Counted from the first letter of the stretch, positions 35,987 to 46,228 are shown. The stretch is DNA of 64,000 nucleotides from Brucella rhizosphaerae (GCF_002252475.1 NZ_NNRK01000029.1:248001-312000); one strand, 5' to 3'. Notes: generated by a model not told the origin, from the letters alone. Made by a program: numbers and translations.

Positions 35987-36784
35987 ATGACCGATAAGCC
36001 GCAACCGCTTCGCTCCGCCTTATTGGATGGCCCTGCCGGACACAACGGCAAGCGCATTGCGCATGGCTTTTTCACCCGTAAGGGCGGTGTTTCAGATGGC
36101 ATCTATGCCGGGTTGAATGTCGGCAGCGGATCAAATGATGTGCCCGAGCTGGTCATCGAGAATCGCCGCCGTGTTGCGGAGACCCTTGGCGTGGCGTCCG
36201 ATCATCTGATGACGGTGCATCAGGTTCATTCGCCGGATGTGCTCCGTGTCACTGAACCGTTCAGCAGTCCGCGGCCAAAAGCTGATGCCATGGTCACCAA
36301 TGTGCCGGGTATTGCAATCGGTGCTCTGTCAGCAGATTGCGGCCCAGTTCTTTTTGCTGATCACGAAGCTGGCGTCATTGGCTCAGCGCATGCTGGCTGG
36401 CGAGGTGCTTTTACCGGCGTTCTCGAAAACACCATCAATGCCATGATCGAGCTTGGTGCAAAACGCGAGAATATCGTTGCGGTTCTTGGGCCCACAATCG
36501 GTCCCGAAAATTACGAAGTCGGACCAGAATTCTATGCTGAATTCACTGGAAAAGACGTAAGCTATGACAAATATTTCCAACCCTCGGCACAAGAAAATCA
36601 CAAGCTTTTCGACCTGTGGGCGTTCATAACTGATCGTCTGACCAAGGCAAATGTGAAAGCCGAAGCACTGCGTCAGTGCACCTATGCCAATGAAGATCAG
36701 TTCTATTCCTACCGGCGCACGACGCATCGCAAAGAGCCCGATTACGGTCGTCAGATCGCCGCCATCGCTATCGTAAACGATTAG
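35987..36784 (+). CDS. pgeF: Peptidoglycan editing factor PgeF (laccase-domain, YfiH/YlmD)
   Basis: 265 residues of the Cu-oxidase_4 family: HGFFTRKGGVSDGIYAGLN, HQVHSPDV, ADCGPVLFAD, HAGWRGAFTGVLEN and CTYANEDQFYSYRR, containing the His-Cys-His metal set. In E. coli the protein removes mis-incorporated L-Ser from peptidoglycan precursors; others show purine-nucleoside phosphorylase activity. ATG 35987 follows AGAGAGAG. Ten bases separate it from the M24 gene. Confidence 0.92.
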   Translation: MTDKPQPLRSALLDGPAGHNGKRIAHGFFTRKGGVSDGIYAGLNVGSGSNDVPELVIENRRRVAETLGVASDHLMTVHQVHSPDVLRVTEPFSSPRPKADAMVTNVPGIAIGALSADCGPVLFADHEAGVIGSAHAGWRGAFTGVLENTINAMIELGAKRENIVAVLGPTIGPENYEVGPEFYAEFTGKDVSYDKYFQPSAQENHKLFDLWAFITDRLTKANVKAEALRQCTYANEDQFYSYRRTTHRKEPDYGRQIAAIAIVND

Positions 36785-36793
36785 GAGAACCAC

Positions 36794-37945
36794 ATGGCCC
36801 TTCACTTCGAGCCGGAAGAATTCGCCGCACGTCGCGACCGTCTGATCTTGAAGATGGAGGAAGAAAAGCTGGATGCTCTGCTGCTGTTTGCGCAGGAAAG
36901 CATGTATTGGCTCACCGGCTATGACACGTTTGGCTTTTGCTTCTTCCAGTGCCTCGTGGTTAAAGCTGATGGATCTACCATGCTGATGACCCGCTCTGCC
37001 GATCTGAGGCAGGCGCGACACACCTCCAATATTGAAAACATTACGGTCTGGACCGATCGCGACAATGCCAATCCGGCCATAGATCTGCGAAATATCCTGA
37101 CCGAGCTTGATCTGCTCGGCACACGCATTGGCATCGAATATCAGACCCACGGCCTGACCGGTGCCAATGCACGCAAGCTTGATGAACAGCTGCAAAGCTT
37201 TGCCAAGCTTTATGATGCTTCCGGGATGGTCGACCGCTTGCGTCTTCTGAAAAGCCCTGCAGAAATCACCTATGCCAAACGTGCCGCAGAATTGAGCGAT
37301 GATGCGCTCGATGCTGCATTGAAGCTCACAAAAGCAGGCGCAAGCGAAGCTGACATTCTGGCCGCGATGATGAGCGCAAATTTTGCAGGCGATGGCGATT
37401 ATCCGGCCAATGAATATATTATCGGCTCAGGCGCTGACGCACTTTTGTGCCGTTACAAAGCAGGCCGTCGCACACTTTCCGCGAATGATCAGCTGACACT
37501 GGAATGGTCTGGCGTGTTCCGCCACTACCATGCGCCCATGATGCGAACCATCATCATCGGTCAGCCAAAGGCAGAGCATCAGAAGCTCTATGATGCAGCA
37601 CGAGAAGCGCTGGAAGCGGTCGAGACAGCCATGACGCCGGCTTCCACCTTTGGCGACGTGTTCGATGCGCATTCCCGCACGATGGAAGCACATGGCCTCA
37701 CACGCCATCGCCTGAATGCTTGCGGGTATTCGGTTGGCGCACGCTTTACGCCATCATGGATGGATCCGCAGATGTTCTATTCGGGCAATCCGGAGAGCAT
37801 CCAGCCGGACATGACGCTGTTTGCACACATGATCATTATGGATTCCGACACCGAAACGGCAATGACACTTGGCCAGACTTACCTGACAACAAATGGTGCT
37901 GCTGTCCCGCTGTCCCGTCATTCACTCGATATGATTGTCAAGTGA
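36794..37945 (+). CDS. M24-family creatinase/prolidase-like protein lacking canonical metal ligands
   Basis: 383 residues: an N-terminal creatinase domain (about 1-140) and a pita-bread C-terminal domain. The region expected to carry the first metal aspartates reads LEWSGVFRHYHAPMMRT instead of D-x-G...SD-x-TRT. The usual GHGIG/HE-P block reads GYSVGARFTPSWMD, and the final VEPG-type Glu is replaced in FFAHM-like AHMIIMDSDT. It may therefore act without metals as creatinase does, possibly on a guanidino or ectoine-like substrate (inference). RBS TAGGAGAA. Confidence 0.87.
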   Translation: MALHFEPEEFAARRDRLILKMEEEKLDALLLFAQESMYWLTGYDTFGFCFFQCLVVKADGSTMLMTRSADLRQARHTSNIENITVWTDRDNANPAIDLRNILTELDLLGTRIGIEYQTHGLTGANARKLDEQLQSFAKLYDASGMVDRLRLLKSPAEITYAKRAAELSDDALDAALKLTKAGASEADILAAMMSANFAGDGDYPANEYIIGSGADALLCRYKAGRRTLSANDQLTLEWSGVFRHYHAPMMRTIIIGQPKAEHQKLYDAAREALEAVETAMTPASTFGDVFDAHSRTMEAHGLTRHRLNACGYSVGARFTPSWMDPQMFYSGNPESIQPDMTLFAHMIIMDSDTETAMTLGQTYLTTNGAAVPLSRHSLDMIVK

Positions 37946-38015
37946 CGCAGGATAAGCGATAAACTCCGTTCATAGCGCAGGAGTGGTCTGCGCTTTCAGG
38001 AGCATGAAGCCGAAC

Positions 38016-38603
38016 ATGAACAAGGCACATCTTTCTATGATGTTGTTGCTTGCTGGACTGCTTGCCGCCTGCAACAGCACCGAGTCTGCATTAAACGTGC
38101 AGGGAACCAACCAGCAATCTGGGCAAACCACAACACCTCCCGCGGGCCAGGCTGACGCCGCATCGACGCCTGTGGCTACTGCGCCTGCGCAAACAACAAC
38201 ACCGGCGACACCGCCCACGCGTACGGCCTCACTCAAGCCCGGCAAGCTTTACATTGCACCCATCATTGGTGCACCGGTCAGTGTTGTGACACCGCTCACC
38301 CACCGCATCAATGACGATGCGCGCGCGAAGAGTATAGAATTGGCTGGAGCCAATGGCACCGACGCCGCTTATGTCATGAAGGGTTATTTCTCGGTTTTGT
38401 CTGAAGATAACCAGACAACGGTTCTATACGTCTGGGACGTGATGGATGCTTCTGGCAACCGCCTTCACCGCATACAGGGGCAGGAAAAAGTGCCCGGCGC
38501 GTCCGCAGACTCATGGAGCATTGTCCCGCCATCGGCCATGCAATCTATCGCTGATAAGACCATGCAGCAGTATTCCACCTGGCTTGCGGCAAATCGCGCA
38601 TGA
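38016..38603 (+). CDS. Predicted lipoprotein, unknown function
   Basis: About 195 residues. A short basic start (MNKAH), hydrophobic core and lipobox LAAC give a lipoprotein signal, followed by a Thr/Ala/Pro/Gln-rich linker (to about 65) and a folded C-terminal half (KLYIAPIIGAPVSVVTPL, ATLYVWDVMDASGNRLHRI-like). Start choice is uncertain: GTG 37983, ATG 38004 and ATG 38016 are in frame; 38016 gives the most typical signal. No family recognised. Confidence 0.75.
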   Translation: MNKAHLSMMLLLAGLLAACNSTESALNVQGTNQQSGQTTTPPAGQADAASTPVATAPAQTTTPATPPTRTASLKPGKLYIAPIIGAPVSVVTPLTHRINDDARAKSIELAGANGTDAAYVMKGYFSVLSEDNQTTVLYVWDVMDASGNRLHRIQGQEKVPGASADSWSIVPPSAMQSIADKTMQQYSTWLAANRA

Positions 38604-38931
38604 GAACGAGGTGAAACAGCAAAAGACTGAAATCTTTTGCTGAATCGCGTGTCAGCCCTGTGGGAAAGCACTTCGCGATGGCTTTTTACTGCAATTGTTT
38701 TCCCTCAGGCCTTGCAATGGCGGTGACTCTTTGCAATAGGCCGCACATTCGAGAAAACCTTGCAAGCTGCGGTACTTGACCAATCGTCATAGAACTCGCG
38801 GCTTTAAAGTTTTTCAAGAATGACAGAGCACACCCGGATTTGTGTTGGGTATCGCTCAAACCAGAGATTACGTCCGTTTCACGGACTTTTTGCGACAGAA
38901 CGAAACTGCTCCGGCTTCAGAGGCAAAAAGA
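38604..38931 (+). other. 328-base region upstream of prs
   Basis: Contains a perfect 9-bp inverted repeat AGCAAAAGA/TCTTTTGCT (38618-38641) just after the lipoprotein stop, without a T run, and TTGACC with downstream AT-rich TTTAAAG (about 38775-38812) as a possible promoter for prs. No gene seen. Confidence 0.45.
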
Positions 38932-39864
38932 ATGAAACTTTTCGCAGGCAACTCCAACCGGGTTCTTGCCGAATCCGTTGCTCAATATCTCAACGTCCCG
39001 CTCGGCAAGGCAACTGTACGCCGTTTCGCCGATCAGGAGATCTTTGTAGAGATTCAGGAAAACGTACGCGGCGAAGACGTATTCGTACTGCAATCGACAT
39101 CCTACCCGGCAAACGACAATCTGATGGAACTGCTCATCATGATTGACGCGTTCCGTCGTTCATCGGCACGCCGCATCACAGCCGTTCTTCCTTATTTCGG
39201 CTATGCGCGTCAGGATCGTAAACCAGGCCCACGCACACCAATCTCGGCGAAGCTCGTCGCAAACCTCATCACTGAAGCGGGCGCAAACCGTGTTCTGACG
39301 CTTGATCTTCATGCGGGTCAGATTCAGGGCTTCTTCGATATCCCGACTGACAATCTCTACGCTGTTCCAGTCATCGCACGTGATGTGAAGGCGAACTATG
39401 CGACGGGCAATTGCATGGTCGTTTCGCCTGACGTTGGCGGCGTGGTTCGCGCCCGGTCGCTTGCAAAGCGCATCGATGCGCAGCTTGCAATCGTCGACAA
39501 GCGTCGTGAACGTCCGGGTGAATCGGAAGTCATGAATGTTATCGGCGACGTGACCGGTAAAGATTGCCTGCTGTTTGACGATATCGTGGATTCCGGCGGC
39601 ACACTCTGCAATGCAGCTGAAGCCCTGCTCGCCAAGGGCGCAAAGAGCGTCACCGCTTATATCACGCACGGCGTTCTTTCCGGCGGCGCTGTTGCCCGTA
39701 TCGCTTCTTCAAAGCTGAAAGAGCTGGTCATCACCGACTCTATCCAGCCAACGACTGCGATCAACGACGCTCCGAATATTCGCGTTCTGTCGATCTCCAG
39801 CCTCATCGGTGAAGCGGTCGCACGCACCGCATCCGAAGAATCGGTTTCAAGCCTGTTCGATTAA
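38932..39864 (+). CDS. prs: Ribose-phosphate pyrophosphokinase
   Basis: 310 residues, standard length. Starts [21 protein letters not shown]-synthase landmarks [37 protein letters not shown] and the PRPP loop [14 protein letters not shown]. It makes PRPP from ribose-5-phosphate and ATP for nucleotide, His and Trp synthesis. The ATG at 38932 matches the family start; 30 upstream in-frame codons are not conserved-looking. Its 3' end overlaps the convergent chrA by 18 bases. Confidence 0.96.
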   Translation: MKLFAGNSNRVLAESVAQYLNVPLGKATVRRFADQEIFVEIQENVRGEDVFVLQSTSYPANDNLMELLIMIDAFRRSSARRITAVLPYFGYARQDRKPGPRTPISAKLVANLITEAGANRVLTLDLHAGQIQGFFDIPTDNLYAVPVIARDVKANYATGNCMVVSPDVGGVVRARSLAKRIDAQLAIVDKRRERPGESEVMNVIGDVTGKDCLLFDDIVDSGGTLCNAAEALLAKGAKSVTAYITHGVLSGGAVARIASSKLKELVITDSIQPTTAINDAPNIRVLSISSLIGEAVARTASEESVSSLFD

Positions 39865-41163
39865 GCGGATACCAATTCCGAAACATGCCGCTAGCAGAAG
39901 CACGAGCGGCATGTTGAGCTTCAAAACGATAAGTAAGAATGCCGCCGCGCCTGCGATCAGGACGGCGGCATTGTCTATTGTGCTCACCACCGGCAACGGC
40001 AGAGTTAAAGCCCCGATCTGGTGATCGACCACTTTTCCAAACAGCACATGCAGTGAAAACCACAGGGCAAGATTGGCAATCACGCCAACAACTGCGGCTG
40101 TTATTCCACCCAGCATGGCCGATAACCAATGCACTTTACGCAGTCGCTCGAGAAACGGTGCACCTGCAAAAATCCATAAAAAACACGGCACGAAGGTAAA
40201 CCACAAGGCAATCAGTCCGCCAAAAAAGCCGCCAATAAGCGGTGGCAGGCCCGACAGATTGGAAGCGCCTACAAAGCCGACAAAAACCAGCACGAGGATC
40301 AGCGGCCCCGGCGTGGTTTCAGCAAGCCCAAGCCCTGTCAGCATTTCACCGGGCTTCATCCAGCCAAAATGCTCGACGGCCTGCTGCGCCGTATAGGACA
40401 GCGCTGCATAAGCCCCACCAAATGTCACCGCTGCAAGCTTTGAGAAAAAGGCAGCCTCTGTCGTGAAAACATGCTGACCGCCAAACACCAGATAAATTGC
40501 TAACAGTGGCAGGAGCCAGAGCGTTCCCCAGATGAGCGCCTGCTGCGTCGCTACACGCATTGCATTCGGGCTAACAGCACCATGTGGCACCCCGTGCCCA
40601 TCGCGCTGCAACCAGTAACGCGCCCCACCTGTCAGCGCCGCAAGCGCCACCACCAAAGGAAATGGCAGTTTGAGGAAAGCGACTGCCATAAATGCCAGCA
40701 CTGCTATTGCATAGGAAAACCCAGACGCCAGTGTGCGCCGGGCCATTCGATACAGCGCCTCAAAGACAATCGCCAGAACTGCGGCTTTCAGCCCAAACAA
40801 AAGACCGTCAACCACATCAACATGACCGAAGGCCACATAGAGCGCCGACAGCACTAACATGACCGCAGCACCGGGAAGAACAAAGAGCAATCCAGCAAGC
40901 AGCCCGCCGCGCCAGCCCTTTGCCGCCCAGCCGCAATAGGTAGCAAGTTGCATGGCTTCGGGCCCGGGCAAAAGCATGCAGAAATTGAGAGCATGGATCA
41001 GGCGCTCCTGATCCATCCACTTCTTTTCATCCACGATCACCCTTTGCATCATGGCAATCTGTGCGGCAGGACCACCAAAAGACAGCAACCCGATCTTGCC
41101 AAATGTAACGAATAATTCTCTGAAATCCGGTTGCGGCTCTGTCGTCATGTTCTCACTCTGCAT
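39847..41163 (-). CDS. chrA: Chromate transporter ChrA (two-domain)
   Basis: 438 residues, two CHR domains: [34 protein letters not shown] (first) and [37 protein letters not shown] (second), with about ten membrane helices. It exports chromate; in many soil bacteria physiological substrates are uncertain. GGAGGATT precedes ATG 41163. Its last 18 bases lie inside prs on the other strand, an unusually tight convergent overlap. Confidence 0.93.
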   Translation of the reverse strand: MQSENMTTEPQPDFRELFVTFGKIGLLSFGGPAAQIAMMQRVIVDEKKWMDQERLIHALNFCMLLPGPEAMQLATYCGWAAKGWRGGLLAGLLFVLPGAAVMLVLSALYVAFGHVDVVDGLLFGLKAAVLAIVFEALYRMARRTLASGFSYAIAVLAFMAVAFLKLPFPLVVALAALTGGARYWLQRDGHGVPHGAVSPNAMRVATQQALIWGTLWLLPLLAIYLVFGGQHVFTTEAAFFSKLAAVTFGGAYAALSYTAQQAVEHFGWMKPGEMLTGLGLAETTPGPLILVLVFVGFVGASNLSGLPPLIGGFFGGLIALWFTFVPCFLWIFAGAPFLERLRKVHWLSAMLGGITAAVVGVIANLALWFSLHVLFGKVVDHQIGALTLPLPVVSTIDNAAVLIAGAAAFLLIVLKLNMPLVLLLAACFGIGIRLIEQA

Positions 41164-41224
41164 AATCCTCCAAGCAGTTGCTGAGGATCATTACAGGTTG
41201 ATGACAATTTGCACAGACAGCCCG

Positions 41225-42769
41225 TTACTCGGCAGCCGTACTTTCTTCAACCTGATCGTCAGGCGCATTGGGATCGCCGGGTGCCGTTTCACAACCAAGA
41301 TCAGGGAAGTTGACGATGCGAAGACCTTTAAAATCATTGCGCAGCACAAGAAGGCCACGCTCTTCGAAATAGGTCAGAAGACGTCGCGCACGGCTCAATG
41401 AATGTGTGCCATAGGCCCGCGCCAGGGCTGCATCAGAAGGACACGGCGCGCCAGTCACCGCCGCCTGCGCAACGATCAGGAACACACCCTGTACATCGTC
41501 AGTGAGGCTTTCCGAAAGCGCAAGCGCCTGTTGCCAGGTTTCGCCAGCAGCGGCATCACCCTCAATACTTGCCTGTGCAACCGCGAGACGGCGGCGGAAT
41601 GCCGGAAGTGCCAAAGGATTACCCGGCACGCGGTGGATGCGACACCGCACCAGAAAATCCTGATAAAGCACGGCTACCGAACGGAACGACGCTTCCGGGT
41701 CATCCACGATCTCGCGCATCACCTTTTCAAGCAGTCCTTCGCGCTCTGCTTCCACAATGCCAGGAAACAACGGGGCTTCAACTGGTTCCGCTTCAAGCTT
41801 GGGCTTTGCCACCTGCGCCAGAATTTCCGCAGTGGATGGCGGCGGCGGTGGTGGCGGTGTCCGACGCACAACCGTACGAATTTCCTGGGGTGCAGGCGTG
41901 AAAATCAAGTCGCGCGCATCTTCCGGAGCATCTGGCAACGGCATAAGCTTCGGCGATGATGAACGTGCAGAGGTTTCAACCTTGCCGATTTTAATTGGCA
42001 ATGGACGTCGCGATAATGCAGGTCCAAGCGCTACAAAATGACCGCGTTGCAAGTCGCGGAACATTTCCGCCTGACGTCGTTCCATACCGAGAAGATCGGC
42101 AGCACGCGCCATATCAATATCCAGAAACGTGCGCCCCATCAGAAAGTTCGAGGCCTCAGCGGCAACATTCTTGGCAAGCTTGGCCAGACGTTGCGTGGCA
42201 ATCACACCTGCAAGGCCACGTTTACGGCCACGACACATCAGATTGGTCATCGCGCCCAGCGATAGTTTTCGGGCTTCATCAGACACCTCGCCCGCAGCAG
42301 CCGGCGCGAAGAGCTGTGCTTCATCCACCACCACAAGCATTGGATACCAGTAATCGCGTTCGGCATCGAACAAACCGCCGAGGAATGCAGCTGCGGCACG
42401 CATCTGCTGCTCGACATCGAGGCCTTCGAGATTGAGCACGACGGAAACCCGGTGCTGACGGATACGACCGGCAATCCGTGTCAGTTCGGCTTCGGTACGG
42501 GCAGCATCAACGACAACATGGCCGTGAATATCGGCAAGCGTGACGAAATCGCCTTCAGGATCGATAATGCATTGCTGCACCCATTGCGCGCTCTGCTCAA
42601 GCAGGCGGCGAAGCAGGTGCGACTTGCCCGATCCGGAATTTCCCTGAACCAGCAGGCGGGTTGCGAGAAGCTCTTCAAGATCAAGCATGGCCTGTTTGCC
42701 ACCACCAAGCGCACCCGCCGCAGCAGTACCGCTTCCAGCAACAGAACCCATGTCGATACCGACCTGCAT
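41225..42769 (-). CDS. HerA/FtsK-like P-loop ATPase (DUF87)
   Basis: 514 residues. Walker A QGNSGSGKSHLLRRLLE (about 42-58), Walker B LVVVDEAQLFAP, and the HerA-like RGRKRGLAGVIATQR sensor region. A Pro-run (PPPPPPP, about 310) joins a C-terminal helical domain with winged-helix character (LARAYGTHSLSRARRLLTYFEERGLLVL). Possibly a DNA-processing ATPase. No NurA-like nuclease adjoins it, so the HerA-NurA role is not supported. RBS AGGAAACG. Confidence 0.83.
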   Translation of the reverse strand: MQVGIDMGSVAGSGTAAAGALGGGKQAMLDLEELLATRLLVQGNSGSGKSHLLRRLLEQSAQWVQQCIIDPEGDFVTLADIHGHVVVDAARTEAELTRIAGRIRQHRVSVVLNLEGLDVEQQMRAAAAFLGGLFDAERDYWYPMLVVVDEAQLFAPAAAGEVSDEARKLSLGAMTNLMCRGRKRGLAGVIATQRLAKLAKNVAAEASNFLMGRTFLDIDMARAADLLGMERRQAEMFRDLQRGHFVALGPALSRRPLPIKIGKVETSARSSSPKLMPLPDAPEDARDLIFTPAPQEIRTVVRRTPPPPPPPSTAEILAQVAKPKLEAEPVEAPLFPGIVEAEREGLLEKVMREIVDDPEASFRSVAVLYQDFLVRCRIHRVPGNPLALPAFRRRLAVAQASIEGDAAAGETWQQALALSESLTDDVQGVFLIVAQAAVTGAPCPSDAALARAYGTHSLSRARRLLTYFEERGLLVLRNDFKGLRIVNFPDLGCETAPGDPNAPDDQVEESTAAE

Positions 42770-43139
42770 CTCGTTTCCTTTTGTTCCGTGAATGTTGGGA
42801 CGACTCGGCAGGAGAACCCGCGATCAGTCAGGCACCCGCTTAACATTTTTGACGCAGCCAATGCCACCCGATAAAGGAAAAGCCCACAGGAGCTGTGTTT
42901 CACAGGCAAAAAACTTGCACATGGAAAGCCTATGGTCTATAGGCCTGCCATCCGCGTAGACACCCTTGGAGGCAACGCGGAATGAAGCAGTCCGGCCTTT
43001 CACCTTGTGAGAGGCATGTCGGGCCGTTTCATGTTGTTTGCAGGAGCATGATCTGGAAAAGTGAAAACCGCTTTTCGGACAAGATCATGGTCAGATAAAA
43101 ACTGCGAGCGACACTCCAGTAACTTTGAAAGGTAATGCC
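42770..43139 (+). other. 370-base region upstream of rplY
   Basis: No gene I would call. Contains the small hairpin CCTTTCAC-ctt-GTGAGAGG (42996-43014) and a dispersed palindromic repeat (43044-43092). An ATG at 42982, nine bases after GGAGG, opens 38 codons to 43098, but they run through the repeat and have no protein character. Confidence 0.45.
43044..43092. repeat. Dispersed palindromic repeat, GCATGATC type
   Basis: Arms GCATGATCTGGAAAAG and CTTTTCGGACAAGATCATG are near-complementary around GTGAAAACCG. This is the common rhizobial intergenic element with a GGAAAAGTG core. Confidence 0.7.
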
Positions 43140-43763
43140 ATGAGCGATACTTACGTGCTCAAGGCCGATCTGCGCAGCCGGGTTGGTAAGGGGTCCTCCC
43201 GCGAACTTCGCCGCAACGGCCAGATTCCTGCAGTCATCTATGGCGACAAGCAGGAGCCCCTCGCAATCGCCATTCCTTATAAGGAAGTTTACTACAAGAT
43301 CCATGGCGGTGGCTTCAAGACCACAATCGCTACGATCGAAGTAGACGGCAAGAAGATTCAGGTCCTCCCGAAGGACTACCAGCTTGATCCGGTTCGTGAC
43401 TTCCCGCAGCACGTCGACTTCCTTCGCGTTTCCGCGAAGTCGGTTGTCCACGTCAACGTTCCAGTTCACTTCAAGAACGAAGAAGCATCACCGGGCATCA
43501 AGCGCGGCGGCGTTCTGAACATCGTTCGTCACGACGTTGAACTGATCGTTCCAGCGAATGCAATTCCTGAAGCTCTCGAATTCGACCTGACGGGTCTCGA
43601 AATCGGTGACTCGGTTCACATTTCGGCTATCAAGCTGCCGAAGGGTGCAACTGCTGCCATTCAGGACCGTGACTTCACGATCGCCACTATTGCTGCACCT
43701 GCCGGCCTGAAGTCGGAAGCAAATGCAGAAGGCGCAGACGAAGCAACGACCGAAGGCGAATAA
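43140..43763 (+). CDS. rplY: Ribosomal protein bL25 (Ctc form)
   Basis: 207 residues: an N-terminal L25 domain ([17 protein letters not shown]) and C-terminal TL5/Ctc domain ([38 protein letters not shown]), ending in an acidic tail ([14 protein letters not shown]). It binds 5S rRNA. ATG 43140 follows AAAGG. It is the first gene of a run with pth, a DHFR-like gene and ychF, an order common in rhizobia. Confidence 0.95.
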   Translation: MSDTYVLKADLRSRVGKGSSRELRRNGQIPAVIYGDKQEPLAIAIPYKEVYYKIHGGGFKTTIATIEVDGKKIQVLPKDYQLDPVRDFPQHVDFLRVSAKSVVHVNVPVHFKNEEASPGIKRGGVLNIVRHDVELIVPANAIPEALEFDLTGLEIGDSVHISAIKLPKGATAAIQDRDFTIATIAAPAGLKSEANAEGADEATTEGE

Positions 43764-43792
43764 TCGCTTTCTGCATTAAGGGGCTCAGAACC

Positions 43793-44545
43793 ATGCTGCT
43801 CATCGCAGGACTTGGCAATCCGGGGCCCCAATATGCACATAACCGACACAATATCGGTTTTATGGCGGTGGACGAAATATTCCGCCGCCATAGATTTTCA
43901 AATTGGCAGAAGAAATTCAAAGCTGAAATCGCCGATGGCGTGATCGACGGCGAAAAGGTACTTCTTATCAAGCCAATGACTTTCATGAATCTTTCTGGCC
44001 AGTCGATTGGGGAAGCCATGCGCTTCTACAAGCTCGACCCTGCCGATCTCGTCGTGATATATGACGAACTTGACCTTGCGCCTGCAAAGCTGCGCATCAA
44101 GACAGGCGGCGGCTCCGGCGGCCACAATGGCATCAAATCCATCGACGCGCATGTGCAGGCATTCCCGGGCGGCAAAGATTACCGCCGTATGCGCCTTGGT
44201 ATCGGCCATCCCGGCGCTAAAGAGCTGGTTCACAATTACGTTCTGGGTGATTTCGCCAAGGTTGACAGCGAGTGGCTCGACAAGCTGTTCGGCGCTATTG
44301 CTGACAACATCGGCTTACTGGCCAAGAAGGAAGACAACAGCTTCATGAACCGTGTGGCCATCGCCATGGGTGATGGTAGCCAGCGCCCAAGTGGATTCAA
44401 AGCAGATCCCGAGCAGGCAGCAAAGGGTCCGCCCAAGGCACAGAGCCATATCCGCCAGGCACGCCAGAGCTCTGCCAAGCCAAACATTCCCGCGAGTGGC
44501 CCGATGGCTGAAATGCTGAAAAAGCTGCTCGGCAAGAAAGACTGA
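43793..44545 (+). CDS. pth: Peptidyl-tRNA hydrolase
   Basis: 250 residues. Catalytic Asn9 and His19 region ([18 protein letters not shown]), then [33 protein letters not shown] and RMRLGIGHP. The catalytic domain ends near 190; the extra 55 residues are a Lys/Pro/Ala/Gln-rich tail not present in E. coli Pth but usual in Brucellaceae. It recycles peptidyl-tRNA. Thirty bases after rplY. Confidence 0.95.
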   Translation: MLLIAGLGNPGPQYAHNRHNIGFMAVDEIFRRHRFSNWQKKFKAEIADGVIDGEKVLLIKPMTFMNLSGQSIGEAMRFYKLDPADLVVIYDELDLAPAKLRIKTGGGSGGHNGIKSIDAHVQAFPGGKDYRRMRLGIGHPGAKELVHNYVLGDFAKVDSEWLDKLFGAIADNIGLLAKKEDNSFMNRVAIAMGDGSQRPSGFKADPEQAAKGPPKAQSHIRQARQSSAKPNIPASGPMAEMLKKLLGKKD

Positions 44546-44548
44546 ACT

Positions 44549-45073
44549 ATGAACGAAGTCGTTTACATGTTCGCCATGAGTCTCGACGGCTTTATCGCTA
44601 ATGACGATGGCAGCTTCGATTGGCTCGAACAGTTTCCGCCAGATGACGGCTTTGGCTTCGACGAGTTTATGGCGGGCATTACCGGAATCGTTATGGGACG
44701 CGAAACATATGATGTCATATGTTCCATTCCCGAATGGCCTTATGGCTCGCTGCCAGTCGTTGTTGCGACGCATCAGAAATTCGACAATCTGCCCGCAAAC
44801 ACCGCCGCAATGGCTGGAAAACCAGACGAGCTGATTGCGCAGCTGAAAGCCTTGGGTGCAAACGGTCGCATCTGGCTTATGGGTGGCGGCGATCTGGCGC
44901 GGCAATTTCTCGATGCCGGTCTGCTTGACATCATCGATATAGGAACTATTCCGGTCATTCTGGGAAGCGGAAAACCGGCTTTCAAAAATTCATCACGCTA
45001 CTGGCTGGATTTGCAATCCGCCAATGCGCTTCATAATGGCGCCGTGCGCTCAATTTACCGCGTCAAGCGATAA
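44549..45073 (+). CDS. Dihydrofolate reductase-like (RibD C-terminal domain) protein
   Basis: 174 residues of the DHFR/RibD-C fold: YMFAMSLDGFIANDDGSFDWL, GRETYDVI and MGGGDLARQFLDAGLLD. This is the YyaP/YwjB-type stand-alone reductase, of unknown substrate, and is not a true FolA. It begins 3 bases after the pth stop and lies 12 bases before ychF, so it is likely co-transcribed. Confidence 0.85.
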   Translation: MNEVVYMFAMSLDGFIANDDGSFDWLEQFPPDDGFGFDEFMAGITGIVMGRETYDVICSIPEWPYGSLPVVVATHQKFDNLPANTAAMAGKPDELIAQLKALGANGRIWLMGGGDLARQFLDAGLLDIIDIGTIPVILGSGKPAFKNSSRYWLDLQSANALHNGAVRSIYRVKR

Positions 45074-45085
45074 GGGACGAATATC

Positions 45086-46189
45086 ATGGGTTTCAAATGC
45101 GGCATCGTCGGCCTGCCTAATGTCGGCAAGTCCACGCTCTTCAACGCGCTGACCAAGACGGCCGCAGCACAGGCTGCAAACTATCCGTTCTGCACCATCG
45201 AACCAAACACCGGCGAAGTGGCCGTTCCCGATCCACGCCAGAACGGCATTGCGAAAATCGCAGGCTCGAAGGAAATCATCCCTACCCGCATCAACTTCGT
45301 TGATATTGCAGGTCTGGTGCGTGGCGCATCCAAGGGCGAAGGCCTGGGCAATCAGTTCCTCGCCAACATCCGCGAAGTCGATGCGATCGTGCATGTTCTG
45401 CGTTGCTTTGAAGACGACGACATCACCCATGTTGAAGGCCGCATCGATCCTGTGTCAGACGCAGAAACCGTTGAAACGGAACTGATGCTGTCTGACCTTG
45501 AAAGCATTGAGCGCCGCATCGTCCAGATCCGTAAGCGCGCCAGCAGCAAGGACAAGGAAGCAACCACCGTTCTGCCGATCATGGAGCAGGCGCTGGAGCT
45601 GTTGCAGAATGGTAAGCCGGTTCGCCTGATGCTGAAAGACATTGCACCAGACGATCTTCTGATCCTCAAGGGTCTGAACCTGCTCACTTCTAAGCCAGTC
45701 CTTTACGTCTGCAATGTTGCCGAAGGCGATGCTTCCAAGGGAAATGAATATAGCCAGGCCGTTGAGAAAATGGCTGCGGAACAAGGCGCTGAAAGCGTTA
45801 TCATTTCGGCTGCCATCGAAGCAGAAGTAGCCCAGCTGGCCGACGAAGAAGCCAAGGAATATCTCGATGCCATGGGCCTCGAAGAACCCGGCCTCGATCG
45901 TCTCATTCGCGCGGGCTACAAGCTTCTCGACTTGATCACCTATTTCACGGCTGGCCCCAAGGAAACACGTGCCTGGACCATCAAGCGCGGAACAAAGGCT
46001 CCGGGTGCTGCAGGCGTCATTCATACCGATTTCGAGCGCGGCTTCATTCGCGCGCAGACCATCGCTTATGAAGACTACATCAAGTTCAACGGTGAAGTCG
46101 GTGCCAAGGAAGCAGGCAAAGCGCGGGACGAAGGTAAAGAATACATCGTCCATGACGGCGATGTGATGCTTTTCCGCTTCAATACCTGA
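45086..46189 (+). CDS. ychF: Ribosome-binding GTPase/ATPase YchF (OLA1)
   Basis: 367 residues, family length. G1 GLPNVGKSTLFNAL, G3 DIAGLVRGASKGEGLGNQFL, NVAE in place of NKxD (which gives ATP preference), a coiled-coil insert and a C-terminal TGS domain (TDFERGFIRAQTI). It binds ribosomes and responds to stress. Monocistronic end with a strong terminator. Confidence 0.96.
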   Translation: MGFKCGIVGLPNVGKSTLFNALTKTAAAQAANYPFCTIEPNTGEVAVPDPRQNGIAKIAGSKEIIPTRINFVDIAGLVRGASKGEGLGNQFLANIREVDAIVHVLRCFEDDDITHVEGRIDPVSDAETVETELMLSDLESIERRIVQIRKRASSKDKEATTVLPIMEQALELLQNGKPVRLMLKDIAPDDLLILKGLNLLTSKPVLYVCNVAEGDASKGNEYSQAVEKMAAEQGAESVIISAAIEAEVAQLADEEAKEYLDAMGLEEPGLDRLIRAGYKLLDLITYFTAGPKETRAWTIKRGTKAPGAAGVIHTDFERGFIRAQTIAYEDYIKFNGEVGAKEAGKARDEGKEYIVHDGDVMLFRFNT

Positions 46190-46197
46190 TACGATCA

Positions 46198-46226
46198 GGC
46201 CACCGTGAAAACGGTGGCCTTTTTTC
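46198..46226 (+). terminator. Terminator of ychF
   Basis: GGCCACCGT-gaaa-ACGGTGGCC then TTTTTT. Confidence 0.92.
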
Positions 46227-46228
46227 TA

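Noticed and set aside
42982-43098. 38-codon ORF with GGAGG upstream of rplY
   Set aside because: Runs through a dispersed palindromic repeat and has no protein-like features, despite the good ribosome binding site.
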